Positions 49,220-57,341 of a DNA stretch of 64,000 bases are shown here, in pieces (positions within the stretch are counted from its first letter, which is position 1; every line of letters begins with the position of its first letter). The notes beneath the pieces were generated by a model. It saw only the letters and a list, made by a program, of their open reading frames with translations, ran no database searches and was not told where the DNA came from. The stretch is from WTFV01 sp965200895. Its GTDB lineage: Bacteria; Acidobacteriota; Vicinamibacteria; Vicinamibacterales; UBA8438. The translations under genes and the position numbers were made by a program. The stretch is from assembly GCA_965200895.1 (NCBI GenBank), contig CBDAVM010000002.1, forward strand, positions 372,001 through 436,000, read 5' to 3'.

Positions 49220-50854
49220 ATGAAACGGATGGTCCTCTTCGCCCTCGCCCCCGTCGTCCTCGTCGCGCCCGCGACCGCGCAGGACCCGGCGGCCGACATC
49301 GGTACTCCGCAGTTCGCACCCGTCACCTGGGAGCGCCTGCGCAATGCGGCCGACGAGCCGCACAACTGGTTGATGTACAACGGCACGCTCGACAGCAGGC
49401 GCTTCTCGCGCCTCGACCAGGTCGACCGCGGCAACGTCGCCGACCTGGAGCTGAAGTGGGCCTACAACATCCGCCAGCTCGACCGCACCGAGACGACCCC
49501 GCTCGTGGTCGACGGCGTGATGTTCATCACCGAATCGCCCAGCAACGTGACGGCGGTCGACGCCACCAGCGGGCGCCCCTTCTGGCGCTACGAGCACCCG
49601 CTGCCCGACGACCTGCGCATCTGCTGCGGACGCAACAACCGCGGCGTCGCCATCCTCGGCGAGACGCTCTACATGAGCACGCTCGACGCGCACCTGGTCG
49701 CCATCGACGCGCGCAGCGGCAACCTGGTCTGGGACGCGGAGGTAGCCGATTACCGGGGCGGCTACAGCAAGACGGCGGCGCCGCTCGTCGTCGGCGACCG
49801 CGTGGTGACCGGCATCGCCGGCGGGGAGTTCGGCATCCGCGGGTTCCTCGACTCCTACGACGCCGCAACCGGCGAGCGCGCGTGGCGCACCTACACCATC
49901 CCCGGACCGGACCATCCCGACAACCAGACGTGGTTGGGCGATTCGTGGCGCACCGGCGGGTCGCCGACCTGGATTACCGGCTCGTACGATCCCGAGCTGA
50001 ACCTGGTCTACTGGGGCACCGGCAACCCCGGCCCGGATTACGGCAGCGAAATGCGGCTGGGAGACAACCTGTACTCCGACTCGGTGCTCGCCCTCGACGG
50101 CGACACGGGCGAGATGCGGTGGTACTTCCAGTTCACGCCGCACGATGTCCACGACTGGGACGCGATCCAGATCCCGGTGCTCGCCGACATCGAGATGCCG
50201 GACGGGCCGCGGCGGGCCATGCTCTGGGCCAACCGCAACGGCTTCTACTACACGCTCGACCGCGAGACCGGCGAGTTCCTGCTCGGCAGGCCGTTCGCCC
50301 TGCAGACCTGGGCGGAAGGGCTCGACGAGAACGGCCGTCCGATCCGGCGGCCCGGCCTGTTCCCGTCGCCCGACGGGACGGTGGTCGCGCCGACCGCTGG
50401 CGGCGCCACCAACTGGTGGTCGCCCGCGTTCAGCCCGCGCACCGGGCTGCTCTACGTCAACGCGTTCGACGGCGAGGGCGAGTTCTTCCTGCGTGACGAG
50501 GATTACGTGGAGGGCGAGCGCTACACCGGCGGCGGCGTGCAGTCGCCGCAGCCGATGGACAACTACCGCAGCGCCATCCGGGCCATCGACCCGGCCACCG
50601 GCGACATCCGCTGGGAGTTCGAGATGAAGCCGCGCGCCCGCTCCGGCGTGCTGGCCACGGCCGGCGGACTCGTATTCAGCGCGACGGTCGACGGCTACTT
50701 CTTCGCCCTCGACGAGGAGACCGGCGAGGCGCTGTGGCAGATCCCGCTCGGCGGGCCGGTCAACGCCAACCCGATGACCTACGCGGTCGACGGGAGACAG
50801 TACGTCACGATGTCGGTGGGCAACACGGTCTACACGTTCGGTCTGGACGAGTAG
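49220..50854 (+). CDS. PQQ-dependent alcohol-dehydrogenase-type quinoprotein
   Basis: 544 residues, signal peptide about 1-21. The methanol/ethanol-dehydrogenase layout is clear: NWLMYNGTLDSRRFSRLDQV, WAYNIRQLDRTETTPLVVDG, then the vicinal-cysteine motif RICCGRNNRGV. WGTGNPGPDY (cofactor-site Asn) and TPHDVHDWDAIQIPVL (catalytic Asp region) follow, with ATAGGLVFSATVDGYFFALD and a terminal propeller blade. It would oxidise a primary alcohol or aldehyde in the periplasm and needs PQQ. No cytochrome domain or accessory genes lie nearby. Confidence 0.85.
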   Translation: MKRMVLFALAPVVLVAPATAQDPAADIGTPQFAPVTWERLRNAADEPHNWLMYNGTLDSRRFSRLDQVDRGNVADLELKWAYNIRQLDRTETTPLVVDGVMFITESPSNVTAVDATSGRPFWRYEHPLPDDLRICCGRNNRGVAILGETLYMSTLDAHLVAIDARSGNLVWDAEVADYRGGYSKTAAPLVVGDRVVTGIAGGEFGIRGFLDSYDAATGERAWRTYTIPGPDHPDNQTWLGDSWRTGGSPTWITGSYDPELNLVYWGTGNPGPDYGSEMRLGDNLYSDSVLALDGDTGEMRWYFQFTPHDVHDWDAIQIPVLADIEMPDGPRRAMLWANRNGFYYTLDRETGEFLLGRPFALQTWAEGLDENGRPIRRPGLFPSPDGTVVAPTAGGATNWWSPAFSPRTGLLYVNAFDGEGEFFLRDEDYVEGERYTGGGVQSPQPMDNYRSAIRAIDPATGDIRWEFEMKPRARSGVLATAGGLVFSATVDGYFFALDEETGEALWQIPLGGPVNANPMTYAVDGRQYVTMSVGNTVYTFGLDE

Positions 50855-50908
50855 CGCGCGCGGCCGAAGTCCGGGACGCGCGGCGTGGATCCGGCGGGGG
50901 AGGTTCTC

Positions 50909-52216
50909 ATGAAGGCGTCAGTTCTGCGGGGAGCGGTGTTCGGAGTCGTCTGTCTGATGACGGCCGTGGTCGGTCTGCACGGCGCGGCGGCCGATTTGCC
51001 GGTGATGGACGGCGTGCCGACGGCGGCGCCCGAGGCGGTGGGCATGTCGTCCGCGCGTCTCGAACGGCTCGACCGGGTGATGCGGGCCTACATCGACCGC
51101 GAGGAGGTGGCCGGCGTGGTCACCCTCGTCGCGCGGCGCGGCAAGGTGGTCAACTTCTCGGCGCAGGGCCATCGCGACGTGGAGGGCGGTCGGCCCATGA
51201 CCCACGACACCATCTTCCGCATGGCGTCGATGACCAAGCCGATCGCCTCGGTGGCGCTGATGATGCTTTACGAGGAGGGACACTTCCAGCTCCGCGATCC
51301 CGTCTCGAAGTGGCTGCCGGAGTTCGCCGACATGCAGGTGGCCATCCCGGCGCCGGAGCAGGAGCGGCTCACCGGACGCTACAAGCTGGTGCCCGCCGCA
51401 CGACCGATCACCGTGCAGCACGTGCTGACCCACACCGCCGGGCTCGCCAACACCTACCGTGGTCTTGCGCAGCCGGACTTCCAGGCGATGACGGCCGAGC
51501 GGCGGCCGCACGACACGGTCGGCGACATGGTGAAGCGGCTGGCGAAGCTGCCGCTCAACTTCCACCCCGGCGACCGGTGGGAGTACGGCCGGGCCACCGA
51601 CGTGGTGGGGCGGCTCGTCGAGGTGATGTCGGGGAAGACGCTGGATGCCTTCTTCCGCGAGCGCATCTTCGAGCCGCTCGACATGCGGGACACCCACTTC
51701 TACCTGCCGAAGTCGAAGCTCGACCGCTTCGCCGCCCTCTACGGGCCGAACGACGACGGGAAGATCGTCCTCACCGAGGCGCCGACCGCCGACAGCCGCT
51801 TCGTCCGCGAGCCGCACGTCTATTTCAGCGGCGCCGGCGGTCTGGTGTCGACCGCGCGCGACTACTTCCGCTTCCACCAGATGATGCTCAACGGCGGCGC
51901 ACTCGACGGCGTGCGGATCCTGAGCCGCAAGACCATCGAGCTGATGACCGCCAACCACACCGGCGACTTCGGCATCTGGCTCGCCGGCCCGGGCTACGGC
52001 TTCGGCCTCGGCTACGCCATCGTGACGGATCTGGGACCGTCGGCCACCCCGCGCTCGGAGGGCTCCTACTACTGGGGCGGCGCCTTCGGCACCATCTTCT
52101 GGGTGGATCCGTCCGAGGAGCTCATCGGCATCATGCTCACGCAGATGCGGCCGTACACGCACCTGCGCATCCGCGACGACCTGGCGACGATGACCTATCA
52201 GGCGATCGTCGACTGA
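50909..52216 (+). CDS. Secreted serine hydrolase (class C beta-lactamase/esterase family) I
   Basis: 435 residues, signal peptide about 1-27. The catalytic SxxK is in FRMASMTKPIASVAL; the second motif appears as YGRATDVVGRLVEVMSG (Y-x-x in place of YxN), and HVLTHTAGLANTYRG is typical. A late GGAFGTIFWVDPSEELIGIML strand replaces KTG. These are usually EstB-like esterases or D-aminopeptidases rather than antibiotic-resistance enzymes. ATG 50909 has GGGGGAGG upstream. It lies 54 bases after the PQQ dehydrogenase, probably co-transcribed. Confidence 0.85.
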   Translation: MKASVLRGAVFGVVCLMTAVVGLHGAAADLPVMDGVPTAAPEAVGMSSARLERLDRVMRAYIDREEVAGVVTLVARRGKVVNFSAQGHRDVEGGRPMTHDTIFRMASMTKPIASVALMMLYEEGHFQLRDPVSKWLPEFADMQVAIPAPEQERLTGRYKLVPAARPITVQHVLTHTAGLANTYRGLAQPDFQAMTAERRPHDTVGDMVKRLAKLPLNFHPGDRWEYGRATDVVGRLVEVMSGKTLDAFFRERIFEPLDMRDTHFYLPKSKLDRFAALYGPNDDGKIVLTEAPTADSRFVREPHVYFSGAGGLVSTARDYFRFHQMMLNGGALDGVRILSRKTIELMTANHTGDFGIWLAGPGYGFGLGYAIVTDLGPSATPRSEGSYYWGGAFGTIFWVDPSEELIGIMLTQMRPYTHLRIRDDLATMTYQAIVD

Positions 52217-52394
52217 CCGGGGATCATCTGCGCCGCGGCGACCGGCGGCCTGTCCGCGGCGGGCGCCGGTCGCGCGCACGCTGCATCCGCGCGGGGCCGT
52301 CACGGCCGTGCGCCGTACGCGGGTCGAGACCTGCCACGCACTCGGCGCGCGCCACCTGGCCGCCCCGGCGTGCGCCCGTACGCGGGGCGGGCCT

Positions 52395-53711
52395 CTATTC
52401 GAGGGCCTCGTAGACCAGGGTCTGGAACTCCCGCTCGATGTCGTAGGCTGCGAACTGGCCGAACTGCATCCAGACCATGCCGACGAGCTCGGCCGCCGGA
52501 TCGATCCAGAAGTAGGTGTTGGCGGCGCCGGCCCAGCGGAACGCGCCGTCGTTGTCCGGCTCCGGGCTGGCGTCGGCGTCGACGACCACTGCGAAGCCGA
52601 GGCCGAAGCCGTGACCCGGGCTCAGGTAGTCGCCGAGCCGGATCGGCGTCAACGCGTCCGGCAGGCGGTTCGAGCGCATCGCCCGGACGGTCTCCGCCGC
52701 CAGGATGCGCACGCCGTCGAGTTCACCGTCCTGCAGCAGCATCTGTGCGAAGCGGACGTAGTCCGAGGCGGTCGAGGTCAGCCCGCCGCCGCCGGACAGC
52801 CAGGGCGGGGCCTCGGTGTATTCCCCGTCCACCGGCGAGTCGACGACCTGCAGGACGCCGTCCGGACGGTCGTGGTTGGCGGTGAAGCGCTCGCGCTTGT
52901 CGTCCGGGACGACGAAGCCCGTGTCGGTCATGCCGAGCGGGTCGAAGATGCGCTGCTGCAGGAAGGCGTCGAACGGCTGGCCGGAGGCGACCTCGACCAC
53001 CCGCCCGAGGATGTCCGTCGACACGCTGTAGTTCCACCGCTCGCCGGGGCTGGCCAGCAGCGGCAGCGTCGCGACCTGCTCGGCGAAGTCGTCGAGGCCC
53101 TCCGCGCTGAAGAAGAAACCCGACTGGTTGTAGATCCGGTCCACCTGCGAGTTGCCGAAGAAGCCGTAGCTGAGACCGGACGTATGGGTCAGCAGGTGCT
53201 CGACGGTCATCGGCCGGGCCGGGGCGGCGCGCTGGCCGTCGTCCGCGAGCACCGTCACGTCGGCGAACGCGGGGATGAACTTCGAGACCGGATCGTCGAG
53301 CGCGAGCGCCCCTTCATCGACCAGCGTCATGGCGGCGACGCTGGTGATCGGTTTTGTCATCGAGTAGATGCGGAAGATGTCGTCCGGCTCCAGCGGGTCT
53401 TCGGTGTCGATGGCGCGCCGGCCGGCGGCCTTCCAGTGGACGACCTGTCCGCGGCGGGCCACCATCGTCATCACCCCGGCCAGCCGGCCGTCGTCGACGT
53501 AGGCCCCGACGGCGGGGCCGATACGGGCCAGACGCTCCGCCGACATGCCGGCGCTCTCGGGGCTGGCCACGGGCAGGCCGGCATCGGCGGCGAGGAACCC
53601 GGCTTCCCCGGAGAAACGCATCGCGCTTCCCGATTCGACGGTCGTCCGGACGCCGGCGAAGATCGCGAGGACGATGAGCAGGGCGGTGAGGGATGCGGAT
53701 CGGCGGATCAT
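52395..53711 (-). CDS. Secreted serine hydrolase (class C beta-lactamase/esterase family) II
   Basis: 438 residues, signal peptide about 1-25. It has SxxK in FRIYSMTKPITSVAAM, a canonical YSVSTDILGRVVEVASG second motif, HLLTHTSGLSYG and AGAANTYFWIDPAAELVGMVW. It is a clear paralogue of the gene at 50909 on the opposite strand, which converges with it; the two were probably produced by duplication with inversion or by separate acquisition. GAGGAG lies upstream of ATG 53709-53711. The likely reaction is ester or D-peptide hydrolysis. Confidence 0.85.
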   Translation of the reverse strand: MIRRSASLTALLIVLAIFAGVRTTVESGSAMRFSGEAGFLAADAGLPVASPESAGMSAERLARIGPAVGAYVDDGRLAGVMTMVARRGQVVHWKAAGRRAIDTEDPLEPDDIFRIYSMTKPITSVAAMTLVDEGALALDDPVSKFIPAFADVTVLADDGQRAAPARPMTVEHLLTHTSGLSYGFFGNSQVDRIYNQSGFFFSAEGLDDFAEQVATLPLLASPGERWNYSVSTDILGRVVEVASGQPFDAFLQQRIFDPLGMTDTGFVVPDDKRERFTANHDRPDGVLQVVDSPVDGEYTEAPPWLSGGGGLTSTASDYVRFAQMLLQDGELDGVRILAAETVRAMRSNRLPDALTPIRLGDYLSPGHGFGLGFAVVVDADASPEPDNDGAFRWAGAANTYFWIDPAAELVGMVWMQFGQFAAYDIEREFQTLVYEALE

Positions 53712-53978
53712 GACGGAGTCTCCTCGAGCTGATCGGTTGTCGGTGCGGGACGCGCTGGCGTCAGCCATCGACGCGCAGAACACGCGGTCCCTGGGCCTCG
53801 GGCTGGTCGGTTGGCGGCAGCGGCACGCGCTGGCGCCTCCTCCGATGGTAATCGAACCGCGACGCAAGCGGACAGGCGAGCGAATGCGTTCTCCGGCGCG
53901 GCGCGCCGACGTGCGATAGGGGCGTGCGGCGGTTCCCGCCGCGCGGTTCATCGTTGGATTTGTGACTGGAGGAGACCG

Positions 53979-54485
53979 ATGAGACGACTGGTGCTCACCC
54001 TGTGCGCGTTGTCGCTGGCCGTGGCGTTCCCGGCCGCGCAGTCGGCCGAGGACGAGATGAACCGGGCCTTGATGGCCGCGCCGCCCGCGCTGCGGGCCAA
54101 TGCGATGGTGATCAAGCTCGACTCCGGCGGCGACTACACGGTGCTCCGCGAGGGCTCGAACGACCTCGTCTGCTGGGACCGCTCGGACGAGCCGGGGCGC
54201 GGGTTCAGCGTGCAGTGCACGAGCGTGGCGAATCTGGCCCGCATCCAGCAGAACCGCGCGTTCAACATGTCCGGCGGGACCGCCGAGGAGATCCGGGCGC
54301 TGCGGGAAGAGGCCGAGGCGGACGGCACCCGCGAAGTCTCCGCCTTCGGCAGCGTCTACTACACGCTGAACGGCGCCGACGCCGAGTCGGCGAGCATGCA
54401 CATCACCATTGCCGTTCCGTTCGCCACCGGCGAGTCGCTCGGCTACCCCGACCGGGCAGCTACACGCGGGCCGGCTCCTGGGTGA
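53979..54485 (+). CDS. Secreted hypothetical protein with frameshifted C-terminus
   Basis: 168 residues, signal peptide about 1-20. LRANAMVIKLDSGGDYTVLREGSNDLVCW is followed by a helical middle and FGSVYYTLNGADAESASMHITIAVP. The last codons (YPDRAATRGPAPG) are out of frame: the adjacent frame reads GSYTRAGSWVMEVGTSSAHIMIPGR and ends at 54532. A one-base loss near 54463 would explain this, so the natural protein is about 15 residues longer. ATG 53979 is preceded by GGAGGAGACCG. Unknown family. Confidence 0.65.
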   Translation: MRRLVLTLCALSLAVAFPAAQSAEDEMNRALMAAPPALRANAMVIKLDSGGDYTVLREGSNDLVCWDRSDEPGRGFSVQCTSVANLARIQQNRAFNMSGGTAEEIRALREEAEADGTREVSAFGSVYYTLNGADAESASMHITIAVPFATGESLGYPDRAATRGPAPG

Positions 54486-54714
54486 TGGAGGTCGGCACCT
54501 CGTCGGCGCACATCATGATTCCGGGCCGCTGATCCCGCGGCGCGGGCAGGCTCCGCAGCGCCGTGTCGAGGATGCGATCCGCATTCCGTCAGTGCTGATC
54601 CGCGCGCTTGGCCCGGCAGGCTCCGCAGGGCTCGACGGCAGTGCGCGCCGCAGGCTGCCGGGTGGGCGGCGCCGGCGCGAGAGCGGTGCGGCTCGGCGGC
54701 GTGGTCGCCGGGCA

Positions 54715-54743
54715 TTGACAACCGGCGCCGGGTGGCCGACGAT
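54715..54743 (+). promoter_or_regulatory. Promoter of the candidate regulatory RNA
   Basis: A perfect TTGACA (54715-54720), a 17-base spacer and GACGAT (54738-54743, three of six). A start near 54750 would give a transcript of about 270 bases to the terminator at 55010. Confidence 0.4.
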
Positions 54744-54858
54744 AGAGGGATATTCCGCGCCACCGGCGCGGCGGCGGCCGGCGGGTCTGGGCGACGCTGG
54801 CGGCCGGGCGGGTTGGGACCCGCCGTGGTAGGGTGCGCCCAAGCAAGGAGGTGATCCA

Positions 54859-54903
54859 GTGGACGACCATAGTACGGGCTCTGCGGAGGTGGCGTCCTCG
54901 TAG
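54859..54903 (+). CDS. 14-codon leader-like reading frame
   Basis: GTG at 54859 lies seven bases after the GGAGG core of the perfect anti-16S match and reads MDDHSTGSAEVASS to TAG 54901-54903. The stop codon abuts the first arm of the three-way junction, so translation would affect its folding. It could be a leader peptide; no known leader is recognised. Confidence 0.35.
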   Translation: MDDHSTGSAEVASS

Positions 54904-54982
54904 GGACCTCCCGCACTCCGACGGGTGGCGGGAGCCCCGCTGACGGGGAATCCCAACGCCACCATCGCAGGCCAACCTGGAG

Positions 54983-55016
54983 GGGCTCCGATCCGGACGG
55001 GTCGGGGCCCTTCTTC
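54983..55016 (+). terminator. Intrinsic terminator of the candidate RNA
   Basis: A 9-bp stem (GGGCTCCGA 54983-54991 with TCGGGGCCC 55002-55010, one G-U) is followed by TTCTTC. This is the best intrinsic terminator seen in the window. Confidence 0.6.
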
Positions 55017-55291
55017 TGTACGACACCGCACGAGGTCGGATCACATGCGTGCCGGAGGCGCTGGCAGGCGAACGCACCCGCCGCCTAGCGATGCCTCAGC
55101 CGAGCAGGCGCAGGATGGCGACCACGGCCCCGATATGGCGCTCGCCTGCAACGGCATCGCGCGGTAGATGTCGCCGCGCAGGGTGGAGATGGCCGCGTGC
55201 AGCGGCGCGCGCCGCGCCGGCATGCGATGATGGGGCGATTCCTCCGGAGCCGCGCGGTTCCGGCCCGGCCGAGATACAGGGAGGTCGATCG

Positions 55292-56632
55292 ATGAAGCGA
55301 ATGGTGTTCACACCGGCTGTCCTGGTGACGATGGCGGCCCTCGCGCTGGCGCAGCCGGCCGCGGCCAGCGACAACTGGCCCCACTTCCGCGGGCCGACCA
55401 TGAACGCCGCGGTGACGGACAACCCGGACCTGCCTGAGACCTGGAGCCGGACGGAGAACGTCGAGTGGGTGACCGACATCCCCGGACTCGGCTGGTCGAG
55501 CCCGGTGGTCTGGGGCAGTCGGGTCTTCCTGACCACGGTCACCGCAGTGGGCGACTTCGAGCAGCCGAAACCCGGCCTCTATGCCCCCCGCGGGCGTCCC
55601 GAGCCGGTGCCGCTGGAGCACGACTGGCGGGTCTACTGTCTGGATCTCGGGACCGGCGCCGTCCTGTGGGAGCACTCGGTGCGGCAGGGCCGGCCCGATT
55701 TTCCCCGCCACATGAAGAACACGTACGCGTCGGAGACCCCGACCACGGACGGCGAGCGCGTCTACGTCCGGTTCGGTGATCTGGGCCTCTACGCCTTCGA
55801 CATGGAGGGCAACGAGGTCTGGAGCGTCCTGATCCCGGACCGGCGCACGCGCTCCGAGTGGGGCTCGGCCTCGTCGCCGGTGGTGTACGACGACAAGGTG
55901 ATCCTCCTCTACGACAACGAGGAGGAGTCGTGGCTGGCCGCCCTCGACAAGCGCACCGGCGAGGAACTGTGGCGGACGCCGCGTGACGAGGTGTCGTCCT
56001 GGGCCACCCCCTATGTGTGGGAGAACGATCTGCGCACCGAGATCGTGACCTCCGGCGTCAACCGCATCCGCTCCTACGACCTCGACGGACGACTGCTGTG
56101 GGAGATGGACGGCCGGATGTCATGGGCGGCCATCGCGACACCCTTCTCCGCCCACGGTCTGGTCTTCGTCAACTCCGGCTACTTCCGCGACGAGCACCGC
56201 CCGGCCTACGCCATCCGTCCCGGCGCGAGCGGCGACATCACCCTTGCCGAAGGCGAGGAGTCGAATGCGCATGTCGCCTGGTACCAGCCGCGGGCCGGCA
56301 ACTACAACACCTCGCCGCTCATCTACGGCGACATCTACTACAGCCTGCTCGACCGCGGCTTCTTCGAAGCCTACGACGCCCGCACCGGCGAGCCGATCTA
56401 CGGCCGCCAGCGGATCCGCGTGGGGGCCAGCTTCACCTCGTCGCCGTGGGCCTACAACGGCAAGGTCTTCGCGCTCAGCGAGCAGGGCGACACCTACGTC
56501 ATCCGCGCCGGCCGCGAGTACGAGGTGATCGGCGTCAACAGCCTGGACGAGATGGCGATGGCGTCGCCGGCCATCGTCGGCGACCGGCTGCTGATCCGCA
56601 CGAGCTCGAAGCTCTACAGCATCCGCAAGTGA
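55292..56632 (+). CDS. Secreted PQQ-like beta-propeller protein E
   Basis: 446 residues, signal peptide about 1-26 (ending AAAS), mature start NWPHFRGPTMNAAVTDNP. It is collinear with propellers A, C and D: WSRTENVEWVTDIPGLGWSSPVV, KNTYASETPTTDGERVYVRFG, NEEESWLAALDKRTGEELW, WATPYVWENDLRTEIVTSG and FTSSPWAYNGKVFALSEQG. GGGAGG lies before ATG 55292. It sits 275 bases downstream of the candidate RNA element, which could control it if the terminator is read through. A strong hairpin follows the stop. Confidence 0.85.
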   Translation: MKRMVFTPAVLVTMAALALAQPAAASDNWPHFRGPTMNAAVTDNPDLPETWSRTENVEWVTDIPGLGWSSPVVWGSRVFLTTVTAVGDFEQPKPGLYAPRGRPEPVPLEHDWRVYCLDLGTGAVLWEHSVRQGRPDFPRHMKNTYASETPTTDGERVYVRFGDLGLYAFDMEGNEVWSVLIPDRRTRSEWGSASSPVVYDDKVILLYDNEEESWLAALDKRTGEELWRTPRDEVSSWATPYVWENDLRTEIVTSGVNRIRSYDLDGRLLWEMDGRMSWAAIATPFSAHGLVFVNSGYFRDEHRPAYAIRPGASGDITLAEGEESNAHVAWYQPRAGNYNTSPLIYGDIYYSLLDRGFFEAYDARTGEPIYGRQRIRVGASFTSSPWAYNGKVFALSEQGDTYVIRAGREYEVIGVNSLDEMAMASPAIVGDRLLIRTSSKLYSIRK

Positions 56633-56659
56633 CAACGGTGCGGGGTAGTGCGCGGTATC

Positions 56660-56691
56660 GCCGGCGGCCGGCTTGTGAGCCGGCCGCCGGC
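56660..56691 (+). terminator. Hairpin after propeller E
   Basis: A perfect 14-bp stem (GCCGGCGGCCGGCT with its complement) around the loop TGTG, 27 bases after the stop. No U-tract follows. Confidence 0.55.
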
Positions 56692-57341
56692 CCAGGATGA
56701 AACGGCGCGCGTTTCTTCCTCCGAAAGCCCGACAAGGCACGGGACACACTTCACCTCTTTCCGGCCCGGCGACTTCTCATCGGGCCGGCTGTCCCGGTGT
56801 GTGAGACAGGCGTCGGTCCGCCCGGTGCGCGCGCTTACCCCTTCGCTCGCGCTTCTTCCGTGCGCGCTCCGACCCGCGGCACCGTGGCCCGCACCGCCTC
56901 AAGGCCCGCCGCCCGCGGCTCGACCACGTGCAGGTCATCGACGGGCAGCGATTCGGTGTCCACGGTATCGACGCCATTGCTTGTCATCGGGTACCCTCCT
57001 GGATGGCGGAAGCGGGAGGGCCGACCCGGTGCAGGAAACACCCGCGAGGCGGGGTTCGATCTGCTGCTCGTCCACGGTTTTCGGCCGGGACGGTTCGGGG
57101 CTCGATGCCGGGCGCGGCGGCGTCCGTTTGGACAACGGGGAAAGGTCCATCCTGCCCCGAGAAAAGCTGCGACGACTGTTCCCGCTTCCGCCTCTTGAGG
57201 ATGCCAGACGCGCGGGCAGACCGCCACGAGCTGATACTTCGGTGGCTGCAAGCCGCCCACGTTTCATGACGTCGGGGTGAGCGGCACCCCCGATCATGAC
57301 GGTTTGGTAGTGTCCCATCTGTTCGCCGAGGAGGAACGGTC
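56692..57341. other. Intergenic region with one small frame
   Basis: About 650 bases without a recognised gene except a 50-codon minus-strand frame (listed). The remaining open frames are Arg/Pro-rich and resemble GC-rich noise. Confidence 0.35.
56835..56987 (-). CDS. Possible 50-residue small protein
   Basis: ATG 56985-56987 is preceded by AGGAGG at an ideal seven-base spacing. The product is acidic and hydrophilic: MTSNGVDTVDTESLPVDDLH, then VVEPRAAGLEAVRATVPRV and a charged tail. No Cys, no membrane segment, no family recognised. Only the ribosome-binding site supports it; it may be the start of a decayed gene. Confidence 0.3.
   Translation of the reverse strand: MTSNGVDTVDTESLPVDDLHVVEPRAAGLEAVRATVPRVGARTEEARAKG

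Larger units (their letters stand above)
54845..55016 (+). ncRNA. Candidate structured regulatory RNA with super Shine-Dalgarno
   Basis: AAGGAGGTGATCCAG (54845-54859) is a perfect 15-base complement of the conserved 16S rRNA 3' end. A predicted three-way junction follows: P1 GGGA 54903-54906 with TCCC 54951-54954; P2 CTCCCGC 54908-54914 with GCGGGAG 54928-54934; P3 CCCCG 54935-54939 with CGGGG 54944-54948, loop CTGA. ACCTCC (54906-54911) in P2 can instead pair with either of two GGAGGT motifs (54847-54852, 54885-54890). These mutually exclusive folds suggest a switch. I do not recognise a known RNA family. Confidence 0.45.
54533..55291. other. 759-base gene-free region carrying an RNA element
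   Basis: Apart from the promoter, mini-frame, structured segment and terminator listed separately, it holds no frame with protein-like composition. The part 55041-55291 may include a decayed 3' end on the minus strand (GAVVAILRLLG), which is weak. Confidence 0.4.

Noticed and set aside
54845..54859. Possible 3' end of a 16S rRNA gene on the minus strand
   Set aside because: Only the terminal CTGGATCACCTCCTT is present; the conserved helix 45 sequence that should precede it is absent, so it is read as an anti-16S Shine-Dalgarno on the plus strand.
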